From Lineus longissimus (Eukaryota; Nemertea; Pilidiophora; Heteronemertea; Lineidae), in contig NC_088326.1 of the NCBI RefSeq assembly GCF_910592395.1, forward strand, positions 7,943,001 through 8,007,000: 64,000 bases of DNA, read 5' to 3'. The position numbers and the translations under genes were made by a program. Shown piece by piece: positions 45,301-53,739 of this stretch. The notes under the pieces were generated by a model, which made no database searches, was not told where the DNA came from, and worked only from the letters and a program-made list of their open reading frames with translations. Position 1 is the stretch's first letter; every line of letters starts with the position of its first letter.

Positions 45301-45982
45301 ATTTGGGCAGAGATCTAACTTCACAAAGACATTATATACAGATAATCCAGAAGAGTATGTCAAAAAGTTGACTGACGACAGTGTTGAAGTAACTGATGTT
45401 CAACTTGTGAACGAAGAGTTTGTTCTGATGAAATTCAGAGAGAAGGATGACTTCATCGAACCATGTCCATACACGAATTGTGTTATTGCTGCATATACCA
45501 CCGCTCATGCACGCTTAAAACTGTACTCTGAATTAGAGAAGCTGGAGCGACAGGTATTATATTTTGATACGGATAGCATTATATATGTCGTTGATGAAAC
45601 AAACGAACAACATTACAATCCACCCTTGGGTGACTACCTTGGTGACTTTAAAGATGAATTAGAGGGTAAAACTATAGAAGAATTCATATCCGGCGGTCCC
45701 AAAAACTACGGTTACAGAATTAAAGGTAGCGGAGAGACTGTCTGTAAAGTCCGGGGATTTACCTTGAACTATGCAAATAGTCAAAACATAAATTTTGACT
45801 CCATGAAGAAACTTGTGGAAGCATTGAACTTTTCGGACAAGATTACGATCACAAATCCTTTCAAAATCAAAAGGCGAAAGGACTTCAAAATTGTAACGGT
45901 ACAAGAGGAAAAGAAATATGGCTTGGTTTATGACAAACGTTACCTCGTTGATGATTTTTACACCCTCCCATTTGGATATTGA
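42302..45982 (+). CDS. PolB: Polinton protein-primed family B DNA polymerase
   Basis: 1226 residues, intact. It copies the linear element from a protein primer. A cysteine/histidine-rich zinc region lies at about 245-350 (YYCPHCDKGY, CPKCRRLF). The 3'-5' exonuclease motifs are ExoI YDFEST (near 373), ExoII AHNNRGYDAF (near 455) and ExoIII YCQSDVT (near 580). An inserted Vsr/homing-endonuclease-like segment IYEFDGCFWHGCEKC (near 690) is known from Polinton polymerases. Polymerase motifs are A DFTSLYP (near 801), B NSLWGKFGQ (near 995) and C YFDTDSIIYV (near 1087), followed by KNYGYR (near 1133). All catalytic aspartates are present. The frame is open upstream to 42008 and includes a Ser/Asp-rich stretch behind a good acceptor (ACTCAG, 42076), so the true start may be spliced. 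Confidence 0.95.
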   Translation: MGQDLKIKVTGMERGTSFNDILFHISNVFGELLNRLLQDVQPQDRVRLVISGQGLRHISIPFISPDQLTVEKIMSEIERVTQSNDSWLFEGEFFVNFIHAPLPIGGLYARGIASLHQKVREKSCFIEIQNKDDELCLARAIIVSKTRIDNHPQHQSIRHPNSKKQGEMAAELHENAGVPKSKCTLKDVAKFQAHLSPDYQLVVYSSLYFNCMCYRGPPAPHRINLYHYDEHFAPIMSMTGFFERSYYCPHCDKGYQNDKTHVCEATCACCKTDTGCDIVKWTNCPKCRRLFKSQACYERHLVKNDAAHSVCELFIKCLKCDKSYDKRNKHKCFTTYCHICGMNKPHDHRCFIKKPKQKKKGAMRDFMKFVFYDFESTQEKILENGEREHIPNLCIAHRCCLFCGIEESAKNDDELKCILCGDEREEKVFRGENTVVDFCEWLFNGSNIGKVAVAHNNRGYDAFFIIQYLHSVGIKPTDVIQVGQKILSFEAAGVKFLDSLSFLNMPLSNFPKTFNFYEMKKGYFPHHFNTKANEKYIGEIPDIKYFDPDSMTVEGRKKFLLWYNGQLGKPYDLQEELESYCQSDVTILRRCCVRFVDSFECLLKVNPFKESVTIASACSRVFRQNFMTPSSIAVLPPHGYTFDKQSNIGIKWLEWLMFKDKDINICHAGNGGEKSIANYKVDGFDEQNNVIYEFDGCFWHGCEKCFPHKDTMNPRIGTTMGELRETTTFRRNFLKGCGFTVITKCECDFREDIKNDPQLAQFTKDIIISEPLNPREAFFGGRTNAVKLHHKCTENESIKYVDFTSLYPWVNKYQHYPLDHPKVFRGENIRKIDPMKCEGLIKCKILPPKKLYFPVLPMRRDKKLKFSLCAKCALESSKICNHSDEDRALVGTWVIFEVKKAIEKGYKLLETFENWHFEKTTKYDKVEKEGGIFAGYINHFLKQKQEASGWPEWCRTVEDKNKYIDDYEKNEGIQLDRGLIGVNPGLRSIAKICLNSLWGKFGQRSNFTKTLYTDNPEEYVKKLTDDSVEVTDVQLVNEEFVLMKFREKDDFIEPCPYTNCVIAAYTTAHARLKLYSELEKLERQVLYFDTDSIIYVVDETNEQHYNPPLGDYLGDFKDELEGKTIEEFISGGPKNYGYRIKGSGETVCKVRGFTLNYANSQNINFDSMKKLVEALNFSDKITITNPFKIKRRKDFKIVTVQEEKKYGLVYDKRYLVDDFYTLPFGY

Positions 45983-46315
45983 TTCTTCACCTCTTTGTTA
46001 TAATAATAAGATTAATTTTGTTGTACCTATATTCTTGAAAACGACACTGATATCAACCATAGATTGATTTGAATTAAAATTTGCAAGGGCATATATCTGT
46101 GATAAAATGTTTATACTGGCATATTTTATGGTGATAAGACAATGTGATATTTATTTCATTCTGTGCATTGAAACTGTAAATATATTGATGATAATAATAA
46201 TAATAATAATAATATGAATATGAATATGAATATGAATATGAATATGAATAATAACATTAACAACTGAAATAATGTTGATATTTTATGAGTTTAATCTTCG
46301 TCATTACATCATCAG

Positions 46316-46350
<35 letters not shown>

Positions 46351-46713
46351 ACATCATCATCATCATCATCATCATCCTGATTGACAGTAACTTTTTCTTT
46401 CTCTAATCGAATCTCAAGAAATTCCATCCCACCTGCTCTCTCAAAGAAAAATTGTATGATATTTAAATATTTTTGCATATAAATGTATATTAATCTGTGT
46501 ACGCGTATAGATGATGTATACATTTTGTAAATTTTCAATTAATTCATTCAAAGGATTGCTGTTTATGTTTGTGAGTATTGATGTATATGTTTGTAAATAT
46601 TCGATTAATCAATTGGTTAATTAATTGCAAGGATCACCATTATGATATTTATTAAACTCGGTATAAAATCTCATTTTGTTCTTGTGTCAATCATTGTGTT
46701 CTGATGTTTCAAC
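45983..46713. repeat. Polinton intergenic region with microsatellites and a TATA box
   Basis: Holds (TAA)n at about 46192-46213, (GAATAT)n at 46213-46247 and a (CAT)n array at about 46305-46377. Elsewhere AT-rich. TATAAA at 46662-46667 lies 47 bases before the ATPase ATG and probably drives it. Confidence 0.8.
46662..46667 (+). promoter_or_regulatory. TATA box before the packaging ATPase gene
   Basis: CGGTATAAAATC, 47 bases before ATG 46714. A start about 25-30 bases downstream would leave a short leader. The same spacing is seen before the 53128 gene. Confidence 0.5.
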
Positions 46714-47343
46714 ATGGATATTTCAAGCGATGACCTTCTTTTGAAGCATCCATTCACATGTCTTGTGGCTGGTCCAACGATGTGTGGAAAGTCTTTCTTT
46801 GTACAAAAACTTATTTCCTATGCAAGGGATATTATCCATCCACCCCCTCAAAGAGTTGTGTGGTGTTATGGAGGCGAATGGCAGGAGTCATTTGCAAATT
46901 TTCCAAATGTTGAATTTATCTCTGGACTACAGTTCACAGATAATTCATCAGGTGCACGTACCCTACTCATTATAGATGACTTAATGTGTGAAACAGATGA
47001 AAAGGTTACCAAAATATTCACAAGGGGTTGTCATCATCAAAATATGAGTGTAGTCTATATAATCCAGAATTTATTTCACCAAGGCAGAGAACAACGCACC
47101 ATTAGCTTGAACTCGAATTATCTTGTTATCTTTAAAAATCCAAGAGATGTTTCTCAGATAGCACATTTGGCAAAGCAAATTTCTCCCGGCAACACCAAAG
47201 CCCTAAATGAGGCATTTAAAGATGCGACAAAGCCTCCTTTTGGTTACTTATTTTTAGATTTTAAACCTTCAACTTCGGAAGATTTACGATTGAGGACTAA
47301 TATCTTTCCAGATGAAAACCAAATTGTATACTTAAACAAATGA
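46714..47343 (+). CDS. Polinton FtsK/HerA-type packaging ATPase
   Basis: 209 residues, the usual Polinton length. Walker A is AGPTMCGKS (residues about 19-27) and Walker B is TLLIIDDLM (about 85-93) with the two acidic residues. A later QNLFHQGREQRT segment corresponds to the sensor/arginine region of this family. It is the motor thought to pump DNA into capsids, homologous to those of adenovirus-like and PRD1-like viruses. It starts behind its own TATA box and is followed after 9 bases by the next gene. Confidence 0.92.
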   Translation: MDISSDDLLLKHPFTCLVAGPTMCGKSFFVQKLISYARDIIHPPPQRVVWCYGGEWQESFANFPNVEFISGLQFTDNSSGARTLLIIDDLMCETDEKVTKIFTRGCHHQNMSVVYIIQNLFHQGREQRTISLNSNYLVIFKNPRDVSQIAHLAKQISPGNTKALNEAFKDATKPPFGYLFLDFKPSTSEDLRLRTNIFPDENQIVYLNK

Positions 47344-47352
47344 AATACGAAT

Positions 47353-47727
47353 ATGACATCAGTTGTTGAATATTCACAGACACAGCCACATCACATAGAA
47401 ATGGCAAAATATCACATAAAAAATTATGTCCACCAGCTTAAAAAGCTGAAAACTGCTCGAGCTAAAAATAGGAGAAAGATTTTAGAATCAGCTGATAATG
47501 GCCTGTTCAAAGCAGTTGGTGAGTCTGCAAAGAACTGTTTAAAAGGCAATGTCGCCCTGAATAAGAAACAGTTCAGCTGTTTGAGGAAACACAGACACTC
47601 TATTCGCAAGCTGGCCAACAAGAAAACATCGTTTAAGGAACGTAAAAGAATCATACAGCGAGGTGGATTTCTTGGTGCACTGCTAGGTCCAGTCATAAAA
47701 GCCATAGGGAGTATATTCGGTGTTTGA
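47353..47727 (+). CDS. Small basic Polinton protein with hydrophobic C-terminus
   Basis: 124 residues, rich in lysine and arginine, ending RGGFLGALLGPVIKAIGSIF, a glycine-rich amphipathic or membrane-active tail. Polintons and related adenovirus-like elements usually carry such a protein between the ATPase and integrase, and it is probably a virion component that binds DNA or membranes. No catalytic motif. The gene lies 9 bases behind the ATPase stop. Confidence 0.75.
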   Translation: MTSVVEYSQTQPHHIEMAKYHIKNYVHQLKKLKTARAKNRRKILESADNGLFKAVGESAKNCLKGNVALNKKQFSCLRKHRHSIRKLANKKTSFKERKRIIQRGGFLGALLGPVIKAIGSIFGV

Positions 47728-47761
47728 TATTCAAAAGCAGACAGACAGTCTTATTCTAAAG

Positions 47762-48568
47762 ATGAGTCAAATAAGGAAAATGTCTCTAATTCCTCATGAA
47801 ATGGTGGACAAATATTTGTCTCAACAACGATACAAAGAGGACACAAAACCAGTGGCAACCCATGCAATGAGTATTGACAGAGAAATGCAGGAAGTGCTAT
47901 CGAGGAAGGATATGAATGAGTATGACAAAGCTTTAGCATATTCACAGTTACTTCGAAAGTATTTAGGAGCAATTCACTCAGAAGGCTCAGATTTAACTAA
48001 ACCTATTCCCACTAGTGTTCGCGCGACAACAGCCACAGCTGCAAACCAACCTGTTGTACAAGAAAGAGAGCCAGAGGCGGTTGTTGCAAGTGGAACCACA
48101 CCACCTGCAACCTCTCCACTTAATCAGAAAACAATAGTCAACAATATACCGAACTACTCCAAAGCAAAGGCAAAAAAACTAGTCAATGCATTAATGAATG
48201 ATCCTAAATTCCAGTGGGATGGAAAAGGTGAAATTTCAATAAACGGTGAGCCCATCAAAGGGAGCAATATAAGAACTATTGTTCAGAATGCCTCATCCAA
48301 CAAGAAGCAGTCCTTTGCACCGGTTGGAATAGAACCTGTCCTGTCCTATTTGAACAAAACAGGTGGCATATCGGCTGATATGGTAACGAATAGGCAATGG
48401 AAAAAAGAACTCGGGGTGGGTGAAATGCCAAAATCAGTGAATAAAACGCCCAGGGCAAGAACCAGAAGTCCATTGGCCTTCTGGAATTCGAATTCACCTG
48501 TCTCTTCTCCGGGTTTTACCACACCAAGGAGACATGGTAAAAGCAATGACGAGTGGGAAGACTGGTAG
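47762..48568 (+). CDS. Conserved-type Polinton virion protein of unknown function
   Basis: 268 residues from the first ATG (MSQIRKMSLIPHEMVDKYLS). The N-terminal third is helical, the middle is a low-complexity Thr/Ala/Pro linker. The C-terminal part holds a small alpha/beta unit (FQWDGKGEISINGEPIKGSN) followed by a basic Ser/Pro tail that ends FTTPRRHGKSNDEWEDW. Similar proteins with a W-D-x-KGE...I-x-GSNI core sit at this place in other Polintons, from memory. It overlaps the integrase start by 35 bases. Confidence 0.7.
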   Translation: MSQIRKMSLIPHEMVDKYLSQQRYKEDTKPVATHAMSIDREMQEVLSRKDMNEYDKALAYSQLLRKYLGAIHSEGSDLTKPIPTSVRATTATAANQPVVQEREPEAVVASGTTPPATSPLNQKTIVNNIPNYSKAKAKKLVNALMNDPKFQWDGKGEISINGEPIKGSNIRTIVQNASSNKKQSFAPVGIEPVLSYLNKTGGISADMVTNRQWKKELGVGEMPKSVNKTPRARTRSPLAFWNSNSPVSSPGFTTPRRHGKSNDEWEDW

Positions 48569-49646
48569 TAAGAAATCGAATGAGTTATTGAAAAGAATAT
48601 ATTATGAACCAAATCATAGTGCTAGTTTTGGCGGGATAAATGCTTTAAAGAGAGCAGTTGGTAAGAGGATATCAACTTCTAACATAAAAAAATGGCTCCA
48701 GTCTCAAGACACATACACACTTCACAAACCAGTTAGGCACCACTTTATACGAAGACGTATCGTGGTTTCTGATATTGACGAACAATGGGAGGCCGATCTT
48801 GTTGATTTATCGAAAATTGTCAGGTATAATAAACCCTTTAAATATCTTCTCACTGTAATTGATACCCTGTCAAAATATGCCTGGGTTGTGGGTCTAAAAT
48901 CAAAAAAAGGTGACGAACAGGTGACTGCATTTAAAAAGATAATTTCTTCCTCTAAGAGAAAGCCTAAGAATCTGAGAACTGATAAAGGGGGTGAGTTTGT
49001 GAACAAAAAATTTCAAGCCTATCTGAAAAAAGAAAATATTCACTTCTTTACCACGAATAATGAAGTTAAAGCGGCAATAGTTGAACGATTTAATAGGACC
49101 CTTAAAAGTAAAATGTGGAAATATTTCACAGAGAGAAATACTCTCTCATACGTGCCTGTTCTCCAAAAACTTGTGCACTCGTATAACAACACATGGCATC
49201 GGAGTATTAAGATGAAACCAAGTGAAGTGAACGAAGACAATGCTTCAGATGTTTGGCACACTCTCTACTCAAAAGAAAACCTGTCTCTGAAGAACATCAA
49301 ATTCAAATTTCAAATTGGTGAAAAAGTGAGAATAAGCAAAGTCAAGATGACATTTGAGAAATCTTATCTACCCAACTGGACCATGGAAATATTCACCGTA
49401 AAAAAACAAATAATAAGTAGGCCCCCTTTGTACGTGATTGAAGACGATGACGGAGACACCATTCAAGGGAGTTTCTATGAAACAGAATTACAGAAAGTAC
49501 GCATAAGCCCTGATAAAACCTATAAAATAGAAAGAATACTTGCAGAAAGAGGACGTGGTAAGAGAAAGGAATACTTTGTTAAATGGGAGGGTTATCCATC
49601 AAAATTCAACAGTTGGGTTAGTCACTCGGACGTTGAACGTCGATGA
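48534..49646 (+). CDS. INT: Polinton retroviral-type integrase with chromodomain
   Basis: 370 residues. It cuts and joins element ends to target DNA, generating the 6-bp duplications seen here. The catalytic triad is D88 (WEADLVDL), D150 (RTDKGGEF) and E184 (AAIVERFNRTLK). A C-terminal chromodomain at about 325-368 (YKIERILAERGRGKRKEYFV, WEGYPSKFNSW) has the aromatic cage residues Y, W and W, suggesting targeting to methylated histone tails. The frame is intact. It starts inside the end of the preceding gene. Confidence 0.94.
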   Translation: MVKAMTSGKTGSKKSNELLKRIYYEPNHSASFGGINALKRAVGKRISTSNIKKWLQSQDTYTLHKPVRHHFIRRRIVVSDIDEQWEADLVDLSKIVRYNKPFKYLLTVIDTLSKYAWVVGLKSKKGDEQVTAFKKIISSSKRKPKNLRTDKGGEFVNKKFQAYLKKENIHFFTTNNEVKAAIVERFNRTLKSKMWKYFTERNTLSYVPVLQKLVHSYNNTWHRSIKMKPSEVNEDNASDVWHTLYSKENLSLKNIKFKFQIGEKVRISKVKMTFEKSYLPNWTMEIFTVKKQIISRPPLYVIEDDDGDTIQGSFYETELQKVRISPDKTYKIERILAERGRGKRKEYFVKWEGYPSKFNSWVSHSDVERR

Positions 49647-49665
49647 AGATATCTTGCCTAAAAAA

Positions 49666-50009
49666 ATGTCAATTGAACTTTCCGATGGAAATATAGAAAG
49701 AAATACACCTCTGTCTGAAGTAGAAAGAGAAGACGAAGTAGACAAGGGTGAAGATCGACAATCGGTGACTTCACGGCATGGATTATTTTTGGGCATAATG
49801 TTCCAAAACCAGAAATAATATTCTTTACTCAAGTTGTGATCATTTATATCGTTGTCATCACAGCTCTTTTTAACATTGCATTTGCAAATGGTGAGAGTAA
49901 CCTGTGGATATCTCTTCTATGCAGCTGTCTAGGCTATCTGTTACCAAACCCGTCGTTTCCTACTGAAAATAATCATCATCCTCTGCAAAGGAATACCTTT
50001 TCCAATTGA
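49666..50009 (+). pseudogene. Small membrane protein gene with a frameshift
   Basis: From ATG 49666 a frame reads MSIELSDGNIERNTPLSEV and an acidic stretch to 49818. In another frame, open from 49752 to the TGA at 50007-50009 but without an ATG, the text is GDFTAWIIFGHNVPKPEIIF. A long hydrophobic segment follows (TQVVIIYIVVITALFNIAFA), and then a second one (LWISLLCSCLGYLLPNP). The second part looks like the two-segment membrane protein found between integrase and minor capsid genes in other Polintons. The two frames would join between about 49752 and 49818, so the copy carries an indel or uses frameshifting. The 50016 gene follows after 6 bases. Confidence 0.6.
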
Positions 50010-50015
50010 AATAAC

Positions 50016-50828
50016 ATGGCAGCTTTTACGAATGACCACTTCTATGTTTCATTACCCTGCAATAGTTCGTTAAAGTATTTCCCTGATAATACAATTGGAC
50101 ACTACACTACAAAGCTGAGCACTGCTATACGATTAGATTCAACTGAAAATTGGGAAGTAGGATTAGCCGAGTTTCAATATCCACACACGTGGAGTAATAT
50201 CAACCTTTCCAACAACAATTTTCGTATTTACATCCCTTCCAGTGACGATCCTGACCCCAAGACTGGAAAAATACCCATGACATGGAAAACATTAACAGTT
50301 CCAATCAAATACTATAATGACATCAACAAATTGGTAATGGAAATGAATCTCAAAATTCAAAGTGCACTCACTAGCGTTCAACAAGATACACATTTTTTTC
50401 TCAACTATGACAGGGTTGCAAAAAAAGTTAGTTTTGTACTCCCAGAAGGTAGACTGATACTATTACCATCACCACTGTATCATATGTTAGGCTTTCATCA
50501 AGACAATATTGCCCTTAACAAGAACACAACCGCTCCCTATCAAGCAGATATACTCAGACATTTTCATGATATGTACGTGTATAGCGATGTATTACAATAT
50601 CAACTGGTGGGAGATGTATTGACACCTTTACTCAGAACTGTATGTGCTGAAGGTAAAGAGGATGAGAGTATTCGCAAGTCATATAAAAATATTCATTATT
50701 TCTCTGTCAGCAAGTCTACATTTGAGACAATCGAAATAGATATAAGGAGTGACACAGGTGACTCCATACCATTTGAGAAAGGCAGAGTTGATGTTCTACT
50801 TCACTTCAGGCGCAAACAAAAAATATGA
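50016..50828 (+). CDS. Polinton minor capsid (penton-like) protein
   Basis: 270 residues beginning MAAFTNDHFYVSLPCNSSLK. The opening FYVSLPCNSS...FPDNTIGHYTTKL and WEVGLAEFQYPHTW match the start of Polinton single-jelly-roll minor capsid proteins, which form the capsid vertices. The rest is beta-rich, and it ends RVDVLLHFRRKQKI, also typical. The stop overlaps the next ATG (ATGA at 50825-50828), so the downstream frame may be reached by reinitiation or by an alternative transcript. Confidence 0.85.
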   Translation: MAAFTNDHFYVSLPCNSSLKYFPDNTIGHYTTKLSTAIRLDSTENWEVGLAEFQYPHTWSNINLSNNNFRIYIPSSDDPDPKTGKIPMTWKTLTVPIKYYNDINKLVMEMNLKIQSALTSVQQDTHFFLNYDRVAKKVSFVLPEGRLILLPSPLYHMLGFHQDNIALNKNTTAPYQADILRHFHDMYVYSDVLQYQLVGDVLTPLLRTVCAEGKEDESIRKSYKNIHYFSVSKSTFETIEIDIRSDTGDSIPFEKGRVDVLLHFRRKQKI

Positions 50829-51265
50829 GAAAGGTTTATATTTGTGACCCTCATTGTTATGATGCACATTACACCCAAAAAGGTAGTGGTGGATTCCCTG
50901 TGTTTATGGGTGCCCCTGTACAGCGAGGACATGGCATAGGGGGTTTATTCTCAGGTCTGGCAAAAATGGCCATACCAATGCTTAAATCAGCTGCCAAATC
51001 GGCAGGAAAATCTCTCCTTCAGTCAGGTGCACAGTTTGCCGGAGATCTGCTAAAGGGTCGAAACCTAAAACAGGCTGCAAAACAGAGAGCAATTGAAGCT
51101 GGGAAGAATATAGGTCGAAATGTACTTTCCTCGGTTCAGGAAATGTCTCAGGGTAATACAAAGGCTTCTAATAAAAAGAGGAAAGCAAAGACTTCTGCAT
51201 CCAGTCTGAGACAGGCGAAGCGACGGAGAAGATCAACAAAATCGTCGGCAGACATATTTGAATAA
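50825..51265 (+). CDS. Basic pVI/pX-like virion core protein
   Basis: 146 residues. The N-terminal part (YTQKGSGGFPVFMGAPVQRG HGIGGLF region) is glycine-rich, followed by an amphipathic Ala/Lys/Leu helix (FSGLAKMAIPMLKSAAKSAG). A very basic C-terminal tail has KKRKAK and KRRRR. This resembles adenovirus minor core and membrane-lytic proteins in layout, and Polintons keep such a gene between penton and major capsid genes. Probably binds packaged DNA and is cut by the protease. It overlaps the minor capsid stop by 4 bases. Confidence 0.75.
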   Translation: MRKVYICDPHCYDAHYTQKGSGGFPVFMGAPVQRGHGIGGLFSGLAKMAIPMLKSAAKSAGKSLLQSGAQFAGDLLKGRNLKQAAKQRAIEAGKNIGRNVLSSVQEMSQGNTKASNKKRKAKTSASSLRQAKRRRRSTKSSADIFE

Positions 51266-51275
51266 GACTGTCAAA

Positions 51276-52583
51276 ATGATCAGTGTTGGATCCTGTGAGT
51301 GCACAAAATCCGAACTGGAACTATTTTCCCTCCCACCAACGCTGACTAGCATTGAAAAAGCGCAGCATGTTGAATATCTACCTTTGGGGTCATTAGATGA
51401 TGATACGCCAATAGAATTTTTCATCTCTAATCGTGGTGATGAGTACATCGATTTGGCTAAAACGTACCTTTATCTGGAGGTGAAAGTCACCAAAAGCGAT
51501 GGCACTAACTTGGATGAAAATGAAAAGGTTGGACCAGTCAACTATTTTTTTCATTCCTTATTTAGTCAGATTGACCTGTCATTAAATGGTCAATTAGTCA
51601 CGTCCTCTAACAACACTTACCCATACAGAGCCTACATAGAAACCTTATTATCGTACGGTCTAGAGGCAAAGAGGAGTCAGCTACAATCGGCACTTTGGTT
51701 TGCCGATGACCCTGGCAAATTTGAGAAAAACGACCCAGCCGGAGCAGACACTAATGGCGGTTTCAAAACAAGAGCAAAGTTTATAGCGAAAAGCAGACAG
51801 TTAGACATGTTTGGAAGGTTACACCTTGATTTATGTCATCAGAGTCGTTACTTGCTGAATGGTGTAGATTTGAAATTAAGATTGAATCGTACAAAGAATA
51901 ATTTCAACCTCATGTCTGATGTAGGCACTGAAGTGACAAAAATAAAGAAAGCTGTTCTTCTTGTTCAACAAGTCAAGCCTAACCCTGCTGTATTAACCGC
52001 CCATGCAAAAGCTCTTAATACCAGTAATGCTAAGTACCCCATTAGAAGAGTTGAGGTGAAAACATTCTCAGTTAATGCGGGCACGCAAACTGTGACTCGA
52101 GATAACGTATATTTAGGTCAAGTACCAAGGCGAGTAATTGTTTTCATGACAGATAATGCTGCATTGGTGGGTGCAAAGAATAAAAATCCATTCAATCTTA
52201 AACACAATAATCTTAATTTCATAAGCGTTGAAGCAAATAGTCGCACATATCCTGCACAACCATTGACACCATCTTTTGGAACAAATAATAGATACATCAG
52301 ATCATACATGACATTGTTTACAGATACTGGAAAGGTTCACGACGATATTGGCAACGATATTACAAGAGAAAGTTTCAGAAAAGGGTACAGTCTTTGGGTT
52401 TTTGACTTGTCACCAGATAAAGAGGATGGTGATCATGTTCATCTAGTAAAAGAGGGAAACCTTCGACCAGATCTGAAATTTGAGGAGGCTTTGACAGAAA
52501 CTACATCCGTTTATGTCTATGCCGAATTCGATAACGTAATAGAAATTGATCGTGCAAGAAATATCATCAAGGATTTCCAATGA
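51276..52583 (+). CDS. MCP: Polinton major capsid protein (double jelly roll)
   Basis: 435 residues from ATG 51276, 10 bases behind the previous stop. Family features are the opening ECTKSELELFSLPPTLTSIE, the PIEFFISNRGDEYIDLAKTY strand and SLFSQIDLSLNGQLVTSSNN. Then come the YPYRAYIETLLSYG motif and YLLNGVDLKLRL. These mark the hexon-like major capsid protein of Polintons and adintoviruses, which forms trimeric capsomers. Length is slightly short but all landmark motifs are present and the frame is intact. The stop overlaps the protease ATG (ATGA, 52580-52583). Confidence 0.93.
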   Translation: MISVGSCECTKSELELFSLPPTLTSIEKAQHVEYLPLGSLDDDTPIEFFISNRGDEYIDLAKTYLYLEVKVTKSDGTNLDENEKVGPVNYFFHSLFSQIDLSLNGQLVTSSNNTYPYRAYIETLLSYGLEAKRSQLQSALWFADDPGKFEKNDPAGADTNGGFKTRAKFIAKSRQLDMFGRLHLDLCHQSRYLLNGVDLKLRLNRTKNNFNLMSDVGTEVTKIKKAVLLVQQVKPNPAVLTAHAKALNTSNAKYPIRRVEVKTFSVNAGTQTVTRDNVYLGQVPRRVIVFMTDNAALVGAKNKNPFNLKHNNLNFISVEANSRTYPAQPLTPSFGTNNRYIRSYMTLFTDTGKVHDDIGNDITRESFRKGYSLWVFDLSPDKEDGDHVHLVKEGNLRPDLKFEEALTETTSVYVYAEFDNVIEIDRARNIIKDFQ

Positions 52584-53032
52584 ATACTTTAGAATTGATT
52601 AAAGTAGCAAAATTACACCCGAAATTGCGAAAATATTTCAAAGGTGTGTATGCCCTAGATCAGATACCTACATTTGTTGATAGTTATCCTTCAGCATACA
52701 TAATTAATACACATCCAATGAGAAAAGAAGGTGAACACTGGTTAGCTATATGGTTCGATGGTAAGTGCAAGGCAACATTCTTTGATTCGTATGGTTTACC
52801 GCCAAGAAGTAAAATCATCGTTAAATTTTTAAAGAGAAATACTTCCTGGTGGACATACTCCAGCAAAGTTTTACAATATCCTTTCTCATTGCTTTGCGGT
52901 CAATACTGTCTGTACTTCTTGGTGAAAAAATCACTAGGTTACTCTCTAAAGAACATCTTATCCGGATTTCGAAATGATCTTGAAATTAATGATAAAAAGG
53001 TTGTAAGGTTTCTAAAGAGAACATTTGCATAA
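52580..53032 (+). CDS. PRO: Adenain-like cysteine protease
   Basis: 150 residues. Catalytic residues can be placed: H53 (GEHWLAIW), D69 (FFDSYG), Q99 (LQYPFS) and C106 (LLCGQYCLYF). This is the C5/Ulp1-type fold used by adenoviruses and Polintons to mature capsid precursors. The length is typical of the short Polinton form. It begins by an ATGA overlap with the major capsid stop, which ties its expression to the capsid gene. Confidence 0.93.
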   Translation: MNTLELIKVAKLHPKLRKYFKGVYALDQIPTFVDSYPSAYIINTHPMRKEGEHWLAIWFDGKCKATFFDSYGLPPRSKIIVKFLKRNTSWWTYSSKVLQYPFSLLCGQYCLYFLVKKSLGYSLKNILSGFRNDLEINDKKVVRFLKRTFA

Positions 53033-53080
53033 TTCTGTTATCAACAACCAATCAAAGCAAAGAAATGCTTATGAAAATTA

Positions 53081-53086
53081 TATAAA
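53081..53086 (+). promoter_or_regulatory. TATA box and CCAAT motif before the 53128 gene
   Basis: ATTATATAAAATG lies 47 bases before ATG 53128; AACCAATCAAAG lies about 33 bases further upstream (53046-53057). The arrangement resembles a compact polymerase II promoter. Confidence 0.5.
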
Positions 53087-53127
53087 ATGAATATGTCTGT
53101 TGATAGTTGGATATTAGGCACTAGGTC

Positions 53128-53547
53128 ATGGCACAAGCTCAGTTAACTTGGAACGATAAACGCTCAGTCGAAGTGATGATGGAGGAAGAACAACATAATG
53201 ATGGGAAAAAGAAACAGAAAGCTGAGGCCAGGTCTAAACAGAAGTCCGCAAGTATGGTTTTGTACTTAACACCGAAGATCATCCTCGCAATTTGGAAGGA
53301 AAAGGAGCAAATAAGGATTCAGATCGATGATGGTGAAAAAAAGATAAACATACCACCTGAAGTTTGGAGGATTCTTCATTTATCGGCAGAAGCCATAACA
53401 TTGCTTCTAAGTTTTGTAGAAGGACAAGGTGGAATTGCTGAATATTATGATTCGTATTACAGGACATGTCAACAAGGACAAAACCCTGATCATAAAATCT
53501 CCTCAGAACTTAGGAATCAGTTATCGATTGCAACTAGTGTGAAATAG
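53128..53547 (+). CDS. Polinton protein with one PC4/SUB1-like unit
   Basis: 139 residues. A charged N-terminal part (EEEQHNDGKKKQKAEARSKQ) precedes IILAIWKEKEQIRIQIDDGE, then KINIPPEVWRILHLSAEAIT. The pattern of short beta strands followed by 'I-x-P-x-x-W' and a helix resembles the strand-helix unit of PC4/SUB1 single-strand DNA-binding proteins, and also the first unit in the neighbouring 53740 gene, so the two may be paralogues. It has its own TATA box. Homology is inferred from pattern only. Confidence 0.5.
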   Translation: MAQAQLTWNDKRSVEVMMEEEQHNDGKKKQKAEARSKQKSASMVLYLTPKIILAIWKEKEQIRIQIDDGEKKINIPPEVWRILHLSAEAITLLLSFVEGQGGIAEYYDSYYRTCQQGQNPDHKISSELRNQLSIATSVK

Positions 53548-53669
53548 TTTCAAGGTCAAGGACATATATGAATGAGGTCAATCTTTGTTCTACTGACCTC
53601 ATTAACAGCAACCAATCACAATTCGTTACCCGAATGACGTCGACCAATCACAATCACTCTTTCATCAGT

Positions 53670-53686
53670 CACGTGCAATATATAAG
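53670..53686 (+). promoter_or_regulatory. TATA box with CACGTG E-box before the PC4-like gene
   Basis: CACGTG at 53670-53675, then AATATATAAGG with the TATA core at about 53679-53685. CCAATCA motifs stand at about 53612 and 53645. With this TATA, transcription would begin near 53710, downstream of ATG 53698, favouring ATG 53740 as the start. Confidence 0.5.
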
Positions 53687-53739
53687 GACAAAACGCCATG
53701 AGTGCTCACATTCACTTCAAAACCTGCAAGTGCAAGAGA

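Noticed and set aside
46257-46538. Minus-strand 93-residue aspartate-rich protein
   Set aside because: It is a translation of the CAT microsatellite in an intergenic region, with no supporting motif.
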